Made by a program: the position numbers and the translations under genes
Source of the DNA: MWEH01 sp035409945
GTDB taxonomy: Bacteria; Bacillota; Clostridia; Christensenellales; DTU072
Assembly: GCA_035409945.1 (NCBI GenBank)
Contig: DAONQC010000002.1
Span: forward strand, 258,069 to 322,068
Reading direction: 5' to 3'
DNA: 64,000 nt
The notes under the pieces: model-generated
What the model was told of the DNA's origin: nothing
The model's input: only the letters and a program-made list of their open reading frames with translations
Database searches by the model: none
Shown here: positions 42,414-51,325 of the stretch, one piece after another
Layout: each line of letters opens with the position of its first letter
Numbering within the stretch: the stretch's first letter is position 1

Positions 42414-43739
42414 TTATATCCCTATTATGTTTTTTATGTTGTAATATGATATATTTTTTGCAACTTCAATTAGACTATCTATATTACTTCCGTTTTCGAA
42501 TTTAGCTAAATACTCTGCCAGTATTTTTCTAAAATATGCATGTCTTGTGCAACTTAAAAAACTTCTGCTGTCTGTCAACATTCCAGGTATTGCACCAATA
42601 TGAGATAGCTCTGAAACTGCATGTAGATACTCTTGAATGCCTCTTTTATGATCGTTAAACCACCAAGCAATTCCTGGCATACAACCTGGGAAAGAACCAC
42701 AAAGTGTAATGAGTGGATAATACATAGTTGGGTTTAAGGTGTATATTATTGCCTTGGGTCTTTGTGCTCCCATACTATCTAGTATTTCAGCAAGTGCTCT
42801 AATTGGGATTACATCACCTACGCTATCAAATCCAGCATCTCTTCCTATCGTCCCTAATGCCTTTGTGTTGGGATTTCTAAGCGCGCCTATATGGATTTGC
42901 ATAATTATGTTATTTTCATAATATGCTCTTCCTAAAAAGACATACATGTATCCTTGTAACCCTTCTCTTGAAGATGCGTCTATTTGCTCCCCTGCTAAAA
43001 GCTTTTTAACGGTAAGGTCTGCTTCTTCTTTACTTGCTATTTTTCTTGGAAAGTGTTCAATGCCAATATCTGAAAAACTACACTTGTGCTTTTTGAAAAA
43101 TTTAATTCTTTCAAGTAGTGCTTTTTCTAAACCATTAATGCCACCAATTTTAACCCCTGATACTTTTTCTAAATTAAATAAATAGTCTGAATCTTTAAAC
43201 TCCATTAACTTATCAGTTCTAAATGTTGGTGTCACTATGATATCGGGATCCTCAATTTGTGCATGGTATTCTAAACTATCACAAACATCATCAGTTGTTG
43301 CCACGTACTTTACATTTGTTAGTTTTAAACATTTCCTTGGTGATAACTTGGTCTTTTTAATGTGTTCGTTTGCAAATACCCAAATATCACTAGCTGTATC
43401 TTTATTTAAAGGAGTATGTATATCAAAATACGTAGCAAGTTCTAACTCTAACCATTCTTTTACAGGGTTGCCAAAAGCCGTAGAAACAACTTCAGCAAAC
43501 TTATTAAACTTTTCTTCATATGTTGTTTCAGAACCAGTTATGTATTTTTCCTCAACGCCATATGTTCTCATAAGCCTCCATTTATAATGGTCGCCTTTGA
43601 GTAAAAGTTCACCAATATTTTCAAAAGGTTTATCAAAATAAATCTCTTTTGGATCTAGATGGTTATGATAGTCAATAATATTAAGATCCTTAATCTCATC
43701 AAATATTTTTTCTGATATTTTTGCTCTACATTCTTTCAT
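42414..43739 (-). CDS. uxaC: Glucuronate (uronate) isomerase
   Basis: UxaC converts D-glucuronate to D-fructuronate (or galacturonate to tagaturonate). The 441-aa protein has the amidohydrolase-like metal motif IIDYHNHLDPKEIYFDKPF, HYKWRLMRTYGVEEKYITG, and YVATTDDVCDSLEYH. Later come QIHIGALRNPNTKALGTIGR, GAIPGMLTDSRSFLSCTRH and the C-terminal FRKILAEYLAKFENG. It is slightly shorter than the Escherichia coli enzyme, as usual in this branch. AGAGGATAAG precedes ATG 43739. It is the entry step of the pathway whose remaining genes surround it. Confidence 0.95.
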   Translation of the reverse strand: MKECRAKISEKIFDEIKDLNIIDYHNHLDPKEIYFDKPFENIGELLLKGDHYKWRLMRTYGVEEKYITGSETTYEEKFNKFAEVVSTAFGNPVKEWLELELATYFDIHTPLNKDTASDIWVFANEHIKKTKLSPRKCLKLTNVKYVATTDDVCDSLEYHAQIEDPDIIVTPTFRTDKLMEFKDSDYLFNLEKVSGVKIGGINGLEKALLERIKFFKKHKCSFSDIGIEHFPRKIASKEEADLTVKKLLAGEQIDASSREGLQGYMYVFLGRAYYENNIIMQIHIGALRNPNTKALGTIGRDAGFDSVGDVIPIRALAEILDSMGAQRPKAIIYTLNPTMYYPLITLCGSFPGCMPGIAWWFNDHKRGIQEYLHAVSELSHIGAIPGMLTDSRSFLSCTRHAYFRKILAEYLAKFENGSNIDSLIEVAKNISYYNIKNIIGI

Positions 43740-43779
43740 CTTATCCTCTAACTCTATTCCAGTTTATTGTATAATCATA

Positions 43780-43850
43780 TCGCTTATGTATCTAAATAGT
43801 TACCTTTGCTCTCTCCCTGCATCACGAACTTTCATTTTGCCTGCGAATAT
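43780..43850. repeat. Decayed copy of the kdgK 3' end
   Basis: AGTTACCTTTGCTCTCTCCC (43797-43816) repeats TATTACCTTTGCACTCGTCC of the kdgK end (43903-43922) at 106 bases, with the following bases also similar (CATTTTGCCTGCG against CTTCATTAAGGC). Confidence 0.6.
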
Positions 43851-43905
43851 ATTTCGTTTTGTTTTAACTACTATGTGATTGCAGCGATTTACGAATCAAA
43901 AGATA

Positions 43906-44925
43906 TTACCTTTGCACTCGTCCTGAGCCACTGCCCTTCATTAAGGCTTCTACCTCTTTAACAGAAACTAGGTTATAGTCGCCTTCTATGGTTTGTTTAA
44001 TTGCAGATGCTGCGACAGCAAAGTTTAATGTGTCGATAGGAGATTTCCCGGTTAAGTTGCCATAGATTAAGCCAGCTCCGAAGCTATCTCCACCACCTAT
44101 TCTATCTACAAGCTCTATTTTATACTGTCTACTCTCAACACAAGATCCGTTGTCATAGTATATTCCAGCCCAACCATTTGTGGAGGCTGAATAGCTTTCT
44201 CTAAGTGAAAATGCAATCTTTTTAATACCAAACTTTTTACTTACTTCTTCAGCTATTTTTTTATATCCCTCGACTGAAAGCTTGCCATCTTCTATACAAC
44301 TACCATCTGCAGTTATACCAAACACATCTTTGCAATCCTCTTCATTGGATATGAGTAAATCCACATACTGCATAAGTTCAGTCATAACAGCTTTTGCTTT
44401 TTCTTGTGACCATAGCTTTTTTCTATAATTTAAATCACAAGATACAGTTATGCCTTTTTGCTTTGCTGCTTTTAGAAGCTTTCTAGTTAACTCTTCCGTT
44501 TTATCTGAAAGTGCTGGCGTTATTCCTGTAAAATGTAGCCAGGTGGTATCTGATAATGCTTTATCTAAATCGATTTCAGAAAAATCCATTTCCGAAAATG
44601 CCGCATATTTTCTATCGTATGTAACAGTACTTGGTCTTTGAGCAGCTCCTTTTTCACAGTAATATATACCAAGTCTTTCTCCACCTCTTGCTACGAGCGA
44701 TGTATTTACACCACGTTCTTTTAAGCTATTTATAGCACTATCTCCAAGAGGATTATTAGGTACTTTAGATAAAAAATATGAATCTATTCCATAGTTAGAT
44801 AGTGATACCGCAACATTTGCCTCAGCACCACCATAGAAAACATCAAAATCACTTGCTTGCACTATCTTTCTGTATCCTTTCGGTTGCAAGCGTAGCATTA
44901 TTTCTCCTACACATAAAACCTTCAT
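43906..44925 (-). CDS. kdgK: 2-keto-3-deoxygluconate kinase (PfkB family)
   Basis: The 339-aa product is a PfkB-type sugar kinase. KVLCVGEIMLRLQPKGY and the substrate part FYGGAEANVAVSLSNYGI open it. VSCDLNYRKKLWS and LISNEEDCKDVFG are typical of KDG kinases. The ATP and catalytic motif VDRIGGGDSFGAGLIYG contains the base Asp. In this cluster it should phosphorylate KDG to KDPG for the aldolase encoded next. ATG 44925 is favoured by GAGGGGAAAT directly upstream; a TTG at 44961 is in frame but lies in the operator. A degenerate copy of the 3' end stands downstream. Confidence 0.92.
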   Translation of the reverse strand: MKVLCVGEIMLRLQPKGYRKIVQASDFDVFYGGAEANVAVSLSNYGIDSYFLSKVPNNPLGDSAINSLKERGVNTSLVARGGERLGIYYCEKGAAQRPSTVTYDRKYAAFSEMDFSEIDLDKALSDTTWLHFTGITPALSDKTEELTRKLLKAAKQKGITVSCDLNYRKKLWSQEKAKAVMTELMQYVDLLISNEEDCKDVFGITADGSCIEDGKLSVEGYKKIAEEVSKKFGIKKIAFSLRESYSASTNGWAGIYYDNGSCVESRQYKIELVDRIGGGDSFGAGLIYGNLTGKSPIDTLNFAVAASAIKQTIEGDYNLVSVKEVEALMKGSGSGRVQR

Positions 44926-44931
44926 ATTTCC

Positions 44932-44980
44932 CCTCACATAATCTGTTATATATTTAACCAATGCAGATGGTTAGCAACAT
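44932..44980 (-). promoter_or_regulatory. Leader/operator element before kdgK
   Basis: On the minus strand ATGTTGCTAACC, nine bases, GGTTAAATATATAACAG leads to GTGAGGGG. TAACC/GGTTA are at 44969-44973 and 44955-44959. The distal half-site TAGCAACATC occurs again at 45022, a period of 50, in the gap to eda. Confidence 0.6.
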
Positions 44981-45110
44981 CTTTTTAATCTTCTAACTGT
45001 TTTTTACTAGGCATATATCTATAGCAACATCTCTTTTACGCCCCAACTGTCATTACCTTAATACCTATATGTTATCTATCGCAGTAACTTTTAGGGTGAG
45101 ATTCCATAAT

Positions 45111-45746
45111 CTAGTTGTTATGGATTTTATCTACCCACAGTTTTGCGTCCTGAGTTACGCCATCATAGTCTTCGTTTTTAGCCTTGTATGTTAAGTTGGA
45201 ACCAGCGCCCACTGCCATAGCGCCTGCTGCAAACCATTCATCTAAATTGTCTACACTAACTCCACCAGTTACCATAAAGTTTGCTGATGGGAATGGTCCT
45301 TTCAATGCTTTTAGTCCTTGGGGTTTTGCTATATCTCCAGGGAAAAGTTTCAATACTGTACACTCTTTTCTTAAAGCCCCTGCTATTTCAGTTGGAGTAA
45401 ACACTCCTGGAACATACACAACTCTATTTCTTTTACAAAAACTATTTAAATCTACATTAAAGTCAGGGCTTACTATGAACTCAGCGCCATGCTCAATTGC
45501 GTCGGTTGCCATATCATCATCTAGAACAGTACCTGCACCTATTATGATGTCAGCATCTTTATATTTCTTGGTAAGTACAGATATGACTTCGGTTGCATTA
45601 GGAGTAGTATAGGTAATTTCTATTAACTTAATCCCCCCAGCTATGCAAGCTTCTGCTGTTTTAAGCGCAGCTTCGCCACTACTACCACGAACAACTACCA
45701 CTAACTTTTCTGCTTTCAGTATCTCTAAAAATTCTTTCTTATACAT
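45111..45746 (-). CDS. eda: KDPG/KHG aldolase
   Basis: Eda splits 2-keto-3-deoxy-6-phosphogluconate into pyruvate and glyceraldehyde-3-phosphate. The 211-aa TIM barrel carries VVVVRGSSGEAAL with the substrate Arg, LIEITYTTPNATEV with the catalytic Glu, IIGAGTVLDDDMA, EFIVSPDFNVDL, GVFTPTEIAGAL, and the Schiff-base Lys in VLKLFPGD. The end VTGGVSVDNLDEWFAAGAMA and AVGAGSNLT is also normal. GAGAGGAAAAT precedes ATG 45746. It completes the glucuronate route. Confidence 0.95.
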   Translation of the reverse strand: MYKKEFLEILKAEKLVVVVRGSSGEAALKTAEACIAGGIKLIEITYTTPNATEVISVLTKKYKDADIIIGAGTVLDDDMATDAIEHGAEFIVSPDFNVDLNSFCKRNRVVYVPGVFTPTEIAGALRKECTVLKLFPGDIAKPQGLKALKGPFPSANFMVTGGVSVDNLDEWFAAGAMAVGAGSNLTYKAKNEDYDGVTQDAKLWVDKIHNN

Positions 45747-45778
45747 ATTTTCCTCTCTACTAAGTGACCATATCTTTA

Positions 45779-48016
45779 TTATTTATACTCTGTTCTACGC
45801 TTTTTAATACGCATATCTTTGAAGGTACGTTTTAATACACCAAACCAAACAATTGAAAATACAATAATTCCTGTAGCTACAACACAAGCGATAACGATAC
45901 CTGCAATGGCACCACCAGATAAGTCGGTTTTTTGAGTGGGCGCTAAAATTACATTAGCGTATTCATCGTTTGTATCAGGAGTTTCTATTGCATTTGCAGA
46001 TAAATAAGTTGCCTCTATCCTCATAGGACCATTAACCTCTATTTCTTCTCCTGCATTGAAGTTTCTACCATTAATTACCCAACCTTTAAATGTATATCCT
46101 TCCTTTGCTGGACCAGCTGGTAATGTGAATTTATCATTTATGTTGTATGTTCTTGCTTCTAACACTGGTGTAGAGCCATATGTGAAAGTAACACTATAGT
46201 CAATTTTTTCGTAGTATAGTTTAAGCACAAGATTTCCATCTGCAGTGATGGTACCTGTAGCTTTACTATCCGCATGTTCTATAGCTGTATGCCCAGGAAT
46301 GGAAGCAACTGCAGTAATTTCTAAATCTGTCTCGCCTTCTAAATTATCAGTCTGGATTTCTGTCCCATCAGCTGTATAGTGTATGACTTTATACTTGGTA
46401 TCTTTTCTAGGCTCGAAAACTGCTGTTAGCGTAATTATTTTCTCTTCGTTTTCAGGGTCAATTACTGTGTAAATACTGCCTGGAGCAAACACCGAATCTT
46501 TACCATCTACCTTTGTCCCATCTTTCCAGCCAACAAGTTTATATCCTAGTTTATTTAAAGATCCACCATCAGCAAGGTGTACTGAAACATCAAATTTATT
46601 ATCAAGGCTATCTGCAGGGGCTTCGCCCGTTACGCCAGTTTCATCTTCTGCTAGCACATATTTTAAGGTGTATTTGTTTCTCGTGTAGTATAACTCTAAA
46701 ACTAACTGATTTGCGCTATCTGCAACTACTGTCCCGGAATATTTGTCTACTGCTTTTGTCTTTATAGGATCAAATGTAAACCCTTTTATAGTAATTATTT
46801 TTGCATCTTCCTCGTTTATTTTGATTTCAACAAAAGTATCAGTTGTGCCTTGATATGTTTCAACTTGCTTTACTCCAGGGGGATCGTACTTGGTTTCATC
46901 TTTTATGGTCTGTCTATAATATTTCACTTTATATTTAGTATCGTTTCTAGGAGTCCAGTTAGACTTAAATGTTATTTCTACTGCTGGGTTTAAACTAAAT
47001 GTTTTTTCTGCGTCTTCTGGCTTATTACTCTCATTTGAAAACTTAATAGGCACATCTTCACCTTCTACATTTTTGACATACCCATCTACAGTAAAGTGGC
47101 TAAAATTATATCCTGCTTTTGTGAAATTTGATGGTCTTGAAATAACATTGCCTGTAAATTTATTATTTTCCGCATCATAGGCTATGTCTCCTGCCTGAAC
47201 CGTTATTTGTTGAGTGCCTTCTTTGAAAATAATGGTTGGCTTTTTAGCTATTGAAACACTCACTGTTGCCTTCATTGCAGCTCCTCTATCTGGTTCCTCT
47301 GCAGGTATATCGAAATTAGCCTCGTTAATCCCTTCAGGCACATTAAATACTAAATTAACATTTTGTATTACTTCAGGCTCTGCGGTAGTTTCATTAGTAG
47401 TAAAAATACCACCCTTTGTCGCATCACCATCTAACTTTGTCTCAGTTGCTGCAATACTCCAGCCCATTGGAAATACTATATCTGCTTTAGTTATACCAAT
47501 TACAGCCTTAAACACCTTAAGCGTATTATCAACTTTATTTCTTAATAAATCCTTTGGTTTTACGGGTTTGATTTCATATTCAAATGTTGTCGTCTCACCC
47601 TCTTTTTGTACACAAGTATCACCTTTTATTGTTACCTCTCTAGTATAGATGCCAGCAAGTACAAAATTATTATTAGCATCTAAATCAGTAAAGACCTCTT
47701 CGCCTGGTGCTTTAAAACGCCAATGTGTATCTTCTTTAAACACAAAATCCTTTCCTTCTTCTAGCTGTGCACTTTCGCTTTCAGATATTTTAAACTTTGC
47801 TAAAAACTTATTTTCAAGTGACTGACTCTCACCACTATATGGAGGTTTATCGCCTGCGCTTGATTGATGGTATATAGTTCCATATACTTCAATTTTTGTA
47901 GTTTCTTCAGCTGAAGCAATTATGCTTGCGCTTGAAAAAACAAGTGAAATCATAATAAATAACGCTAAAACTACTACTAGTAATAAATACTTTTTCTCTC
48001 GATTAATACTTTTCAT
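45779..48016 (-). CDS. Surface protein with MucBP/InlB B-type repeats and C-terminal TM anchor
   Basis: The 745-aa protein has a signal peptide (YLLLVVVLALFIMISLVFSS, cut near ASAEE). The middle is built of repeated beta domains: KYKVKYYRQTIKDETKY with an ETYQGTTDTFVEI pair, KYKVIHYTADGTEI, and LNKLGYKLVGWKDG. Near the end KEGYTFKGWVINGRNF is a Listeria-Bacteroides (InlB B) repeat. The C-terminus has a helix (AIAGIVIACVVATGIIVFSI) and a basic tail (KDMRIKKRRTEYK) but no LPXTG motif, so it is anchored by the membrane helix. It probably binds host or plant glycans or proteins. Its function beside eda is unknown; the gap to eda is 32 bases. Confidence 0.85.
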   Translation of the reverse strand: MKSINREKKYLLLVVVLALFIMISLVFSSASIIASAEETTKIEVYGTIYHQSSAGDKPPYSGESQSLENKFLAKFKISESESAQLEEGKDFVFKEDTHWRFKAPGEEVFTDLDANNNFVLAGIYTREVTIKGDTCVQKEGETTTFEYEIKPVKPKDLLRNKVDNTLKVFKAVIGITKADIVFPMGWSIAATETKLDGDATKGGIFTTNETTAEPEVIQNVNLVFNVPEGINEANFDIPAEEPDRGAAMKATVSVSIAKKPTIIFKEGTQQITVQAGDIAYDAENNKFTGNVISRPSNFTKAGYNFSHFTVDGYVKNVEGEDVPIKFSNESNKPEDAEKTFSLNPAVEITFKSNWTPRNDTKYKVKYYRQTIKDETKYDPPGVKQVETYQGTTDTFVEIKINEEDAKIITIKGFTFDPIKTKAVDKYSGTVVADSANQLVLELYYTRNKYTLKYVLAEDETGVTGEAPADSLDNKFDVSVHLADGGSLNKLGYKLVGWKDGTKVDGKDSVFAPGSIYTVIDPENEEKIITLTAVFEPRKDTKYKVIHYTADGTEIQTDNLEGETDLEITAVASIPGHTAIEHADSKATGTITADGNLVLKLYYEKIDYSVTFTYGSTPVLEARTYNINDKFTLPAGPAKEGYTFKGWVINGRNFNAGEEIEVNGPMRIEATYLSANAIETPDTNDEYANVILAPTQKTDLSGGAIAGIVIACVVATGIIVFSIVWFGVLKRTFKDMRIKKRRTEYK

Positions 48017-48087
48017 TTTCCACCTTGTATGCCTTTTTTAATTTTATATATATTTTTAGTTACGGTTTTTCAGTAACTACATGACCA

Positions 48088-48786
48088 TTATATGATTAGG
48101 TACTCTGCAATCAGACAAAATGCTGGACCAATTATTGTAACAATATGAAATATTGTGTGCGTAAACGGTTTTTTAATTTTATAAATAATGGAACCAAGTA
48201 TACAAACAATTGCTCCTGCTAAATACCACATCTTTGCTTCAAATGGAACTAAATCCCTGTTTATTATGTATGCTACTAAAAACAGTACTCCTACTACGAA
48301 GTTGTTAATAAATGAAACCACAGTAAATACCTTAAAGTTAACAAAACAACCTATGTAATTTACAATAGCAATGGCTAGAGAAACACTAATTGCTACATAA
48401 TTGTATACACTTGGTCCAGTTGCAAGTACGGTTCCTATTCCACAAGCGATTACCACCAAAACAACACTTGCATGGTCGGATTTTCTAATGTATCTTTTCC
48501 ATTTTAAATTGGTAAGAGAGTGATACACTGCAGAATTGGTATACAGTACTAGACAACCTAAAAATATGATTATCCCCATTGCAATAATATTAGGCGTTGG
48601 TGATTTTTTAATCATCAAGATCATAGCTACTAGTCCTAGTAGCACACCTACTCCATGCGTTATGGCATTTAAAAGTTCTTCTAACGGGGTATAGTAAACA
48701 AGACCAAGTTCCTTATATTCGGCTTTTAGTTCTTCTATTGCTTCAGCATCTGGATACCACTTTTTTCTTTCTTCTACTTTTTCCAA
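48088..48786 (-). CDS. Hemolysin III family (PAQR-like) membrane protein
   Basis: The 232-aa protein has seven membrane helices and the conserved metal-site motifs of the hemolysin III/TrhA family: EELLNAITHGVGVLLG near the start, YTNSAVYHSLTN and IRKSDHASVV in the middle, and KPFTHTIFHIVTIIGPAF at the end, whose His residues bind zinc. Bacterial members affect membrane fluidity; cytolytic activity is doubtful. The N-terminal 30 residues are charged (EKVEERKKWYPDAEAIEELK). Translation appears to begin at TTG 48786 with TTAGGTAAG ahead. Its leader contains an inverted repeat (TGCGCGTTAA and TTTAAACGCA) at 48827-48865. Confidence 0.9.
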   Translation of the reverse strand: MEKVEERKKWYPDAEAIEELKAEYKELGLVYYTPLEELLNAITHGVGVLLGLVAMILMIKKSPTPNIIAMGIIIFLGCLVLYTNSAVYHSLTNLKWKRYIRKSDHASVVLVVIACGIGTVLATGPSVYNYVAISVSLAIAIVNYIGCFVNFKVFTVVSFINNFVVGVLFLVAYIINRDLVPFEAKMWYLAGAIVCILGSIIYKIKKPFTHTIFHIVTIIGPAFCLIAEYLII

Positions 48787-48916
48787 AATCTTACCTAATT
48801 TTACCTCATAAAATGTTGTCTTGCATGCGCGTTAATTTAAATACGGGTTTTTAAACGCATACGCTTTAATTATATATTAATAGTAATAAACTGTAAACAA
48901 TTCAATCAACTTAACC

Positions 48917-49080
48917 ATTCGGCACTTACACCTGCGTTCGAGGGGCTATCTACCGTTACACTTACTTTGATAACTAACATTCGGCACTTACGCATCGCCC
49001 TATAACGTTCTATGATTCTCCTTGCCGTTATATTTACGATGATAACTAATATCGACACCCCACCCGTCGGCACTTAATGC
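48917..49080. repeat. Degenerate tandem repeat of 62-89 bases
   Basis: CATTCGGCACTTAC occurs at 48916 and 48978, and GTCGGCACTTAATG at 49066. GATGATAACTAATATCG and TTTGATAACTAACATTC are shared between units. I see no adjacent gene end in these copies. The remaining part of the 419-base gap holds the leader of the hemolysin III gene and a terminator. Confidence 0.7.
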
Positions 49081-49143
49081 AAAAAATCAATGAAATGATA
49101 AAGACTTTGGCGAGGATGCGTCTCGTATGGCATTGCTAGATAC

Positions 49144-49170
49144 AAAAACGCCACCTATAAAAGTGGCGCT
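49144..49170 (-). terminator. Terminator of the alpha/beta hydrolase gene
   Basis: On the minus strand CGCCAC and GTGGCG pair around TTTTATAG, then TTTTTG. Confidence 0.85.
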
Positions 49171-49205
49171 GTGAGTAACTATAGATGTAATTAAATTAAA
49201 GATTA

Positions 49206-50429
49206 CTAGATATGAGGGAACCTCTTGAGTCTTGTTTTTTCATATTTTTCGTGTTGTTTAGCTTGTTTTGCGAGTAACTTGCTTTTCTTAGCTTGATAAG
49301 TACTATTTAGACTATTTATCATAGCTGTTCTATCTGGACAATCTGGCAGTGCTTCAATAAGCTCTAGTTTAGATAGATATTTCTTTTCTAATTTATATCT
49401 TGCCCTATATTCTTTGTATGTTAAAATGCCCTTTAGGGTTTCTTCGGAATCAGTTAATGATTCAAGTAAGAACCTGATACTTTCCTTTTGCGCTCTGTTA
49501 GCACCCGGCATCCAAATTTTTAAATGGAAACAATGGAATCTATTCATAAAAGCATTGTTATCAAACTGTCTAAACTTTAGTCCCTTTTCTTTACATGTTT
49601 TTATAACCGCTTTGTTTTGTGCTCTTGTTGCAAAGTCTTGAGTAGCTGTTACAAACATAATTTCGGGAAAATCTACATCTAAGGCTTTTACAAAACTGAC
49701 GTAATCTTTATAATCATATGCTGTTTCAAATTCTTTACGATTCTTTATTGGTACGAAACTTTTAATCATCATATCCATTATTGGAAGGAACATTACTTTA
49801 TTAGGATATAACACAGCGCTATTTAAAATTGCTTTTTTAATCTTTACTTTAGGCTCCTCAATTCCTAGTTTTTCTCTATACTCTGCGCTTTTTTCAATAG
49901 CTATTGCCATAGATGCAAGATGACCACCAGCACTATCTCCAGTGATAAAGAAATTATCTAAATCGAGGTTGTATTTCTCTGCATTATCATATACCCAATT
50001 CATAGCATAGTTAATATGCCTAAATGGCTCGGGGAATAGACTCATTGGGGAAAGACCATAGTTTATATTGACAACAAAAAAGCCTTCATTTGCAAACTGC
50101 ATACAAAAACCACGTCTGTATAACTTATCACCTGCTATCCATCCACCACCGTGAATGTTAAAAAGTATGGGATATTTACCTTCAATATATTTACCAAGAA
50201 GCTCTTTGTTATACAAAACATCTAGCTTGCAAGCATCAATATTTGCATCAGAATATTGAATATCATTTTCTTCAGTAATGCCTTGATATTCTAAAAGATT
50301 AGCTTTTTTATGCTTCATTTCATCATCTAAAATAAAGACATTTGCTAAAAAGTTTTTCTTCTGAAGAACTTCTGGACCAACATTTCTTCCTGCTAAAGTC
50401 CTTCTTGCCCAACTTTTAAACATAATCAT
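49206..50429 (-). CDS. Alpha/beta hydrolase (hormone-sensitive-lipase-like esterase)
   Basis: The 407-aa protein carries the oxyanion-hole motif FNIHGGGWIAGDKLYRRGF and the nucleophile elbow FFITGDSAGGHLASMA of HSL-type esterases. The late NRFHCFHLKIWMPG holds a possible catalytic His, and PEIMFVTATQDFATRAQN the Asp. A basic, helical tail (KLEKKYLSKLELIEALP, KSKLLAKQAKQHEKYEKTRL) follows. There is no signal peptide, so the enzyme should be cytoplasmic; a carbohydrate esterase role would fit with the leader element it shares with nagB and the uronate genes. Start ATG 50429 has AGAGGATAT ahead. Confidence 0.85.
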   Translation of the reverse strand: MIMFKSWARRTLAGRNVGPEVLQKKNFLANVFILDDEMKHKKANLLEYQGITEENDIQYSDANIDACKLDVLYNKELLGKYIEGKYPILFNIHGGGWIAGDKLYRRGFCMQFANEGFFVVNINYGLSPMSLFPEPFRHINYAMNWVYDNAEKYNLDLDNFFITGDSAGGHLASMAIAIEKSAEYREKLGIEEPKVKIKKAILNSAVLYPNKVMFLPIMDMMIKSFVPIKNRKEFETAYDYKDYVSFVKALDVDFPEIMFVTATQDFATRAQNKAVIKTCKEKGLKFRQFDNNAFMNRFHCFHLKIWMPGANRAQKESIRFLLESLTDSEETLKGILTYKEYRARYKLEKKYLSKLELIEALPDCPDRTAMINSLNSTYQAKKSKLLAKQAKQHEKYEKTRLKRFPHI

Positions 50430-50437
50430 AATTATAT

Positions 50438-50489
50438 CCTCTCTTTGTAATGTCGCTTGAATTTAATCAAATTAGTGATTAACAACACT
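50438..50489 (-). promoter_or_regulatory. Leader/operator element before the alpha/beta hydrolase
   Basis: On the minus strand GTGTTGTTAATC, eight bases, GATTAAATTCAAGCGACATT reaches GAGAGG. It matches the nagB element with C-to-T changes in both half-sites (TAATC and GATTA), so the inverted repeat is kept. Confidence 0.55.
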
Positions 50490-50580
50490 ACCTAATAAAC
50501 TAACATATTATACATTATATGCCTTTAGAACATATTGTTTCAATTTATTGTCTACCTTTTATAGAATATTTTCAACAATT

Positions 50581-51042
50581 TTAAATCTTTGCCTTTTCTA
50601 TCATTAGTAGCTTTTTCTTGTTAACCTCTCCACCATTATACGCTCCAACAGTTCCATCGCTTTTAATGACTCTATGGCAAGGGATTATAATAGGTAGAGG
50701 ATTTGCCTTACAAGCACTTCCTACTGCTCTTGTACATTTTTTACCAACTTTTTCAGCAATATCCATATATGTTCTAGTTTCACCGTATGGGATTTCGCTT
50801 ATTGCCTTCCAAACTTGCTTTTGAAATTCCGTTCCTATTATTTCATAAGGGACGGTAAAAGGCACTTTTTTACCAAGTAAATAATCATTGATTTGAAATG
50901 CTGCCAAGTTGGTTAAGTGGTTTCCGTTATCAGCATTTACAAATTCATCTACAAATTCAATTTTTACTACAGCAGTTGATGTGGCAGATATTTTTAACTT
51001 ACCAATCGCTGTCAAATATGTTTCTGATACAATTTTATCCAT
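50581..51042 (-). CDS. ogt: Methylated-DNA--protein-cysteine methyltransferase
   Basis: The enzyme repairs O6-alkylguanine by moving the alkyl group to its own Cys. The 153-aa protein has the helix-turn-helix part KQVWKAISEIPYGETRTYMD, AVGSACKANPLPIIIPCHRV with the acceptor Cys in PCHRV, and the end GAYNGGEVNKKKLLMIEKA. The N-terminal domain is short, as in Ogt. AGAGGAACA precedes ATG 51042. It stands between an esterase and an old-yellow-enzyme gene. Confidence 0.96.
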   Translation of the reverse strand: MDKIVSETYLTAIGKLKISATSTAVVKIEFVDEFVNADNGNHLTNLAAFQINDYLLGKKVPFTVPYEIIGTEFQKQVWKAISEIPYGETRTYMDIAEKVGKKCTRAVGSACKANPLPIIIPCHRVIKSDGTVGAYNGGEVNKKKLLMIEKAKI

Positions 51043-51059
51043 CGCTATGTTCCTCTACT

Positions 51060-51310
51060 TTTATGTATTTTTCATATTGCCCTAGTTTGCCTATATGCTA
51101 CCTATTGCTTCAAACATCTTCGCCCCATTGAAACTCTTGCCGAGGTTATGTACTTACAGATGGGGTGCGTTCTTATCCAGCAGTAGATTCCTCTTTTCGT
51201 TATATCGCTCTAGTTTGTATTTATGCTACTCTTATTGCTTCAAACATCTTCACCCCATTGAATCTCCCGTCTAGGTTATATATTTCTGAGGGGATATTTG
51301 TATCCAAGGC
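51060..51310. repeat. Two decayed copies of the old-yellow-enzyme 3' end
   Basis: CTCTTTTCGTTATATCGCTC (51191) matches the gene end CTCTTTTCGTTATATTATTC (51317) at 126 bases, and a third copy at 51065 (TATTTTTCATATTGCCCTAG) stands 129 bases further. Each copy spans over 100 bases (TTGCTTCAAACATCTTC, then TAGGTTATRTA). On the minus strand the frame is broken by stops. These copies fill the 283-base gap. Confidence 0.9.
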
Positions 51311-51325
51311 TAATTTCTCTTTTCG

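Noticed and set aside
45779..48016. LPXTG sortase-anchored protein
   Set aside because: The C-terminal helix and basic tail are present but no LPXTG-like motif precedes them.
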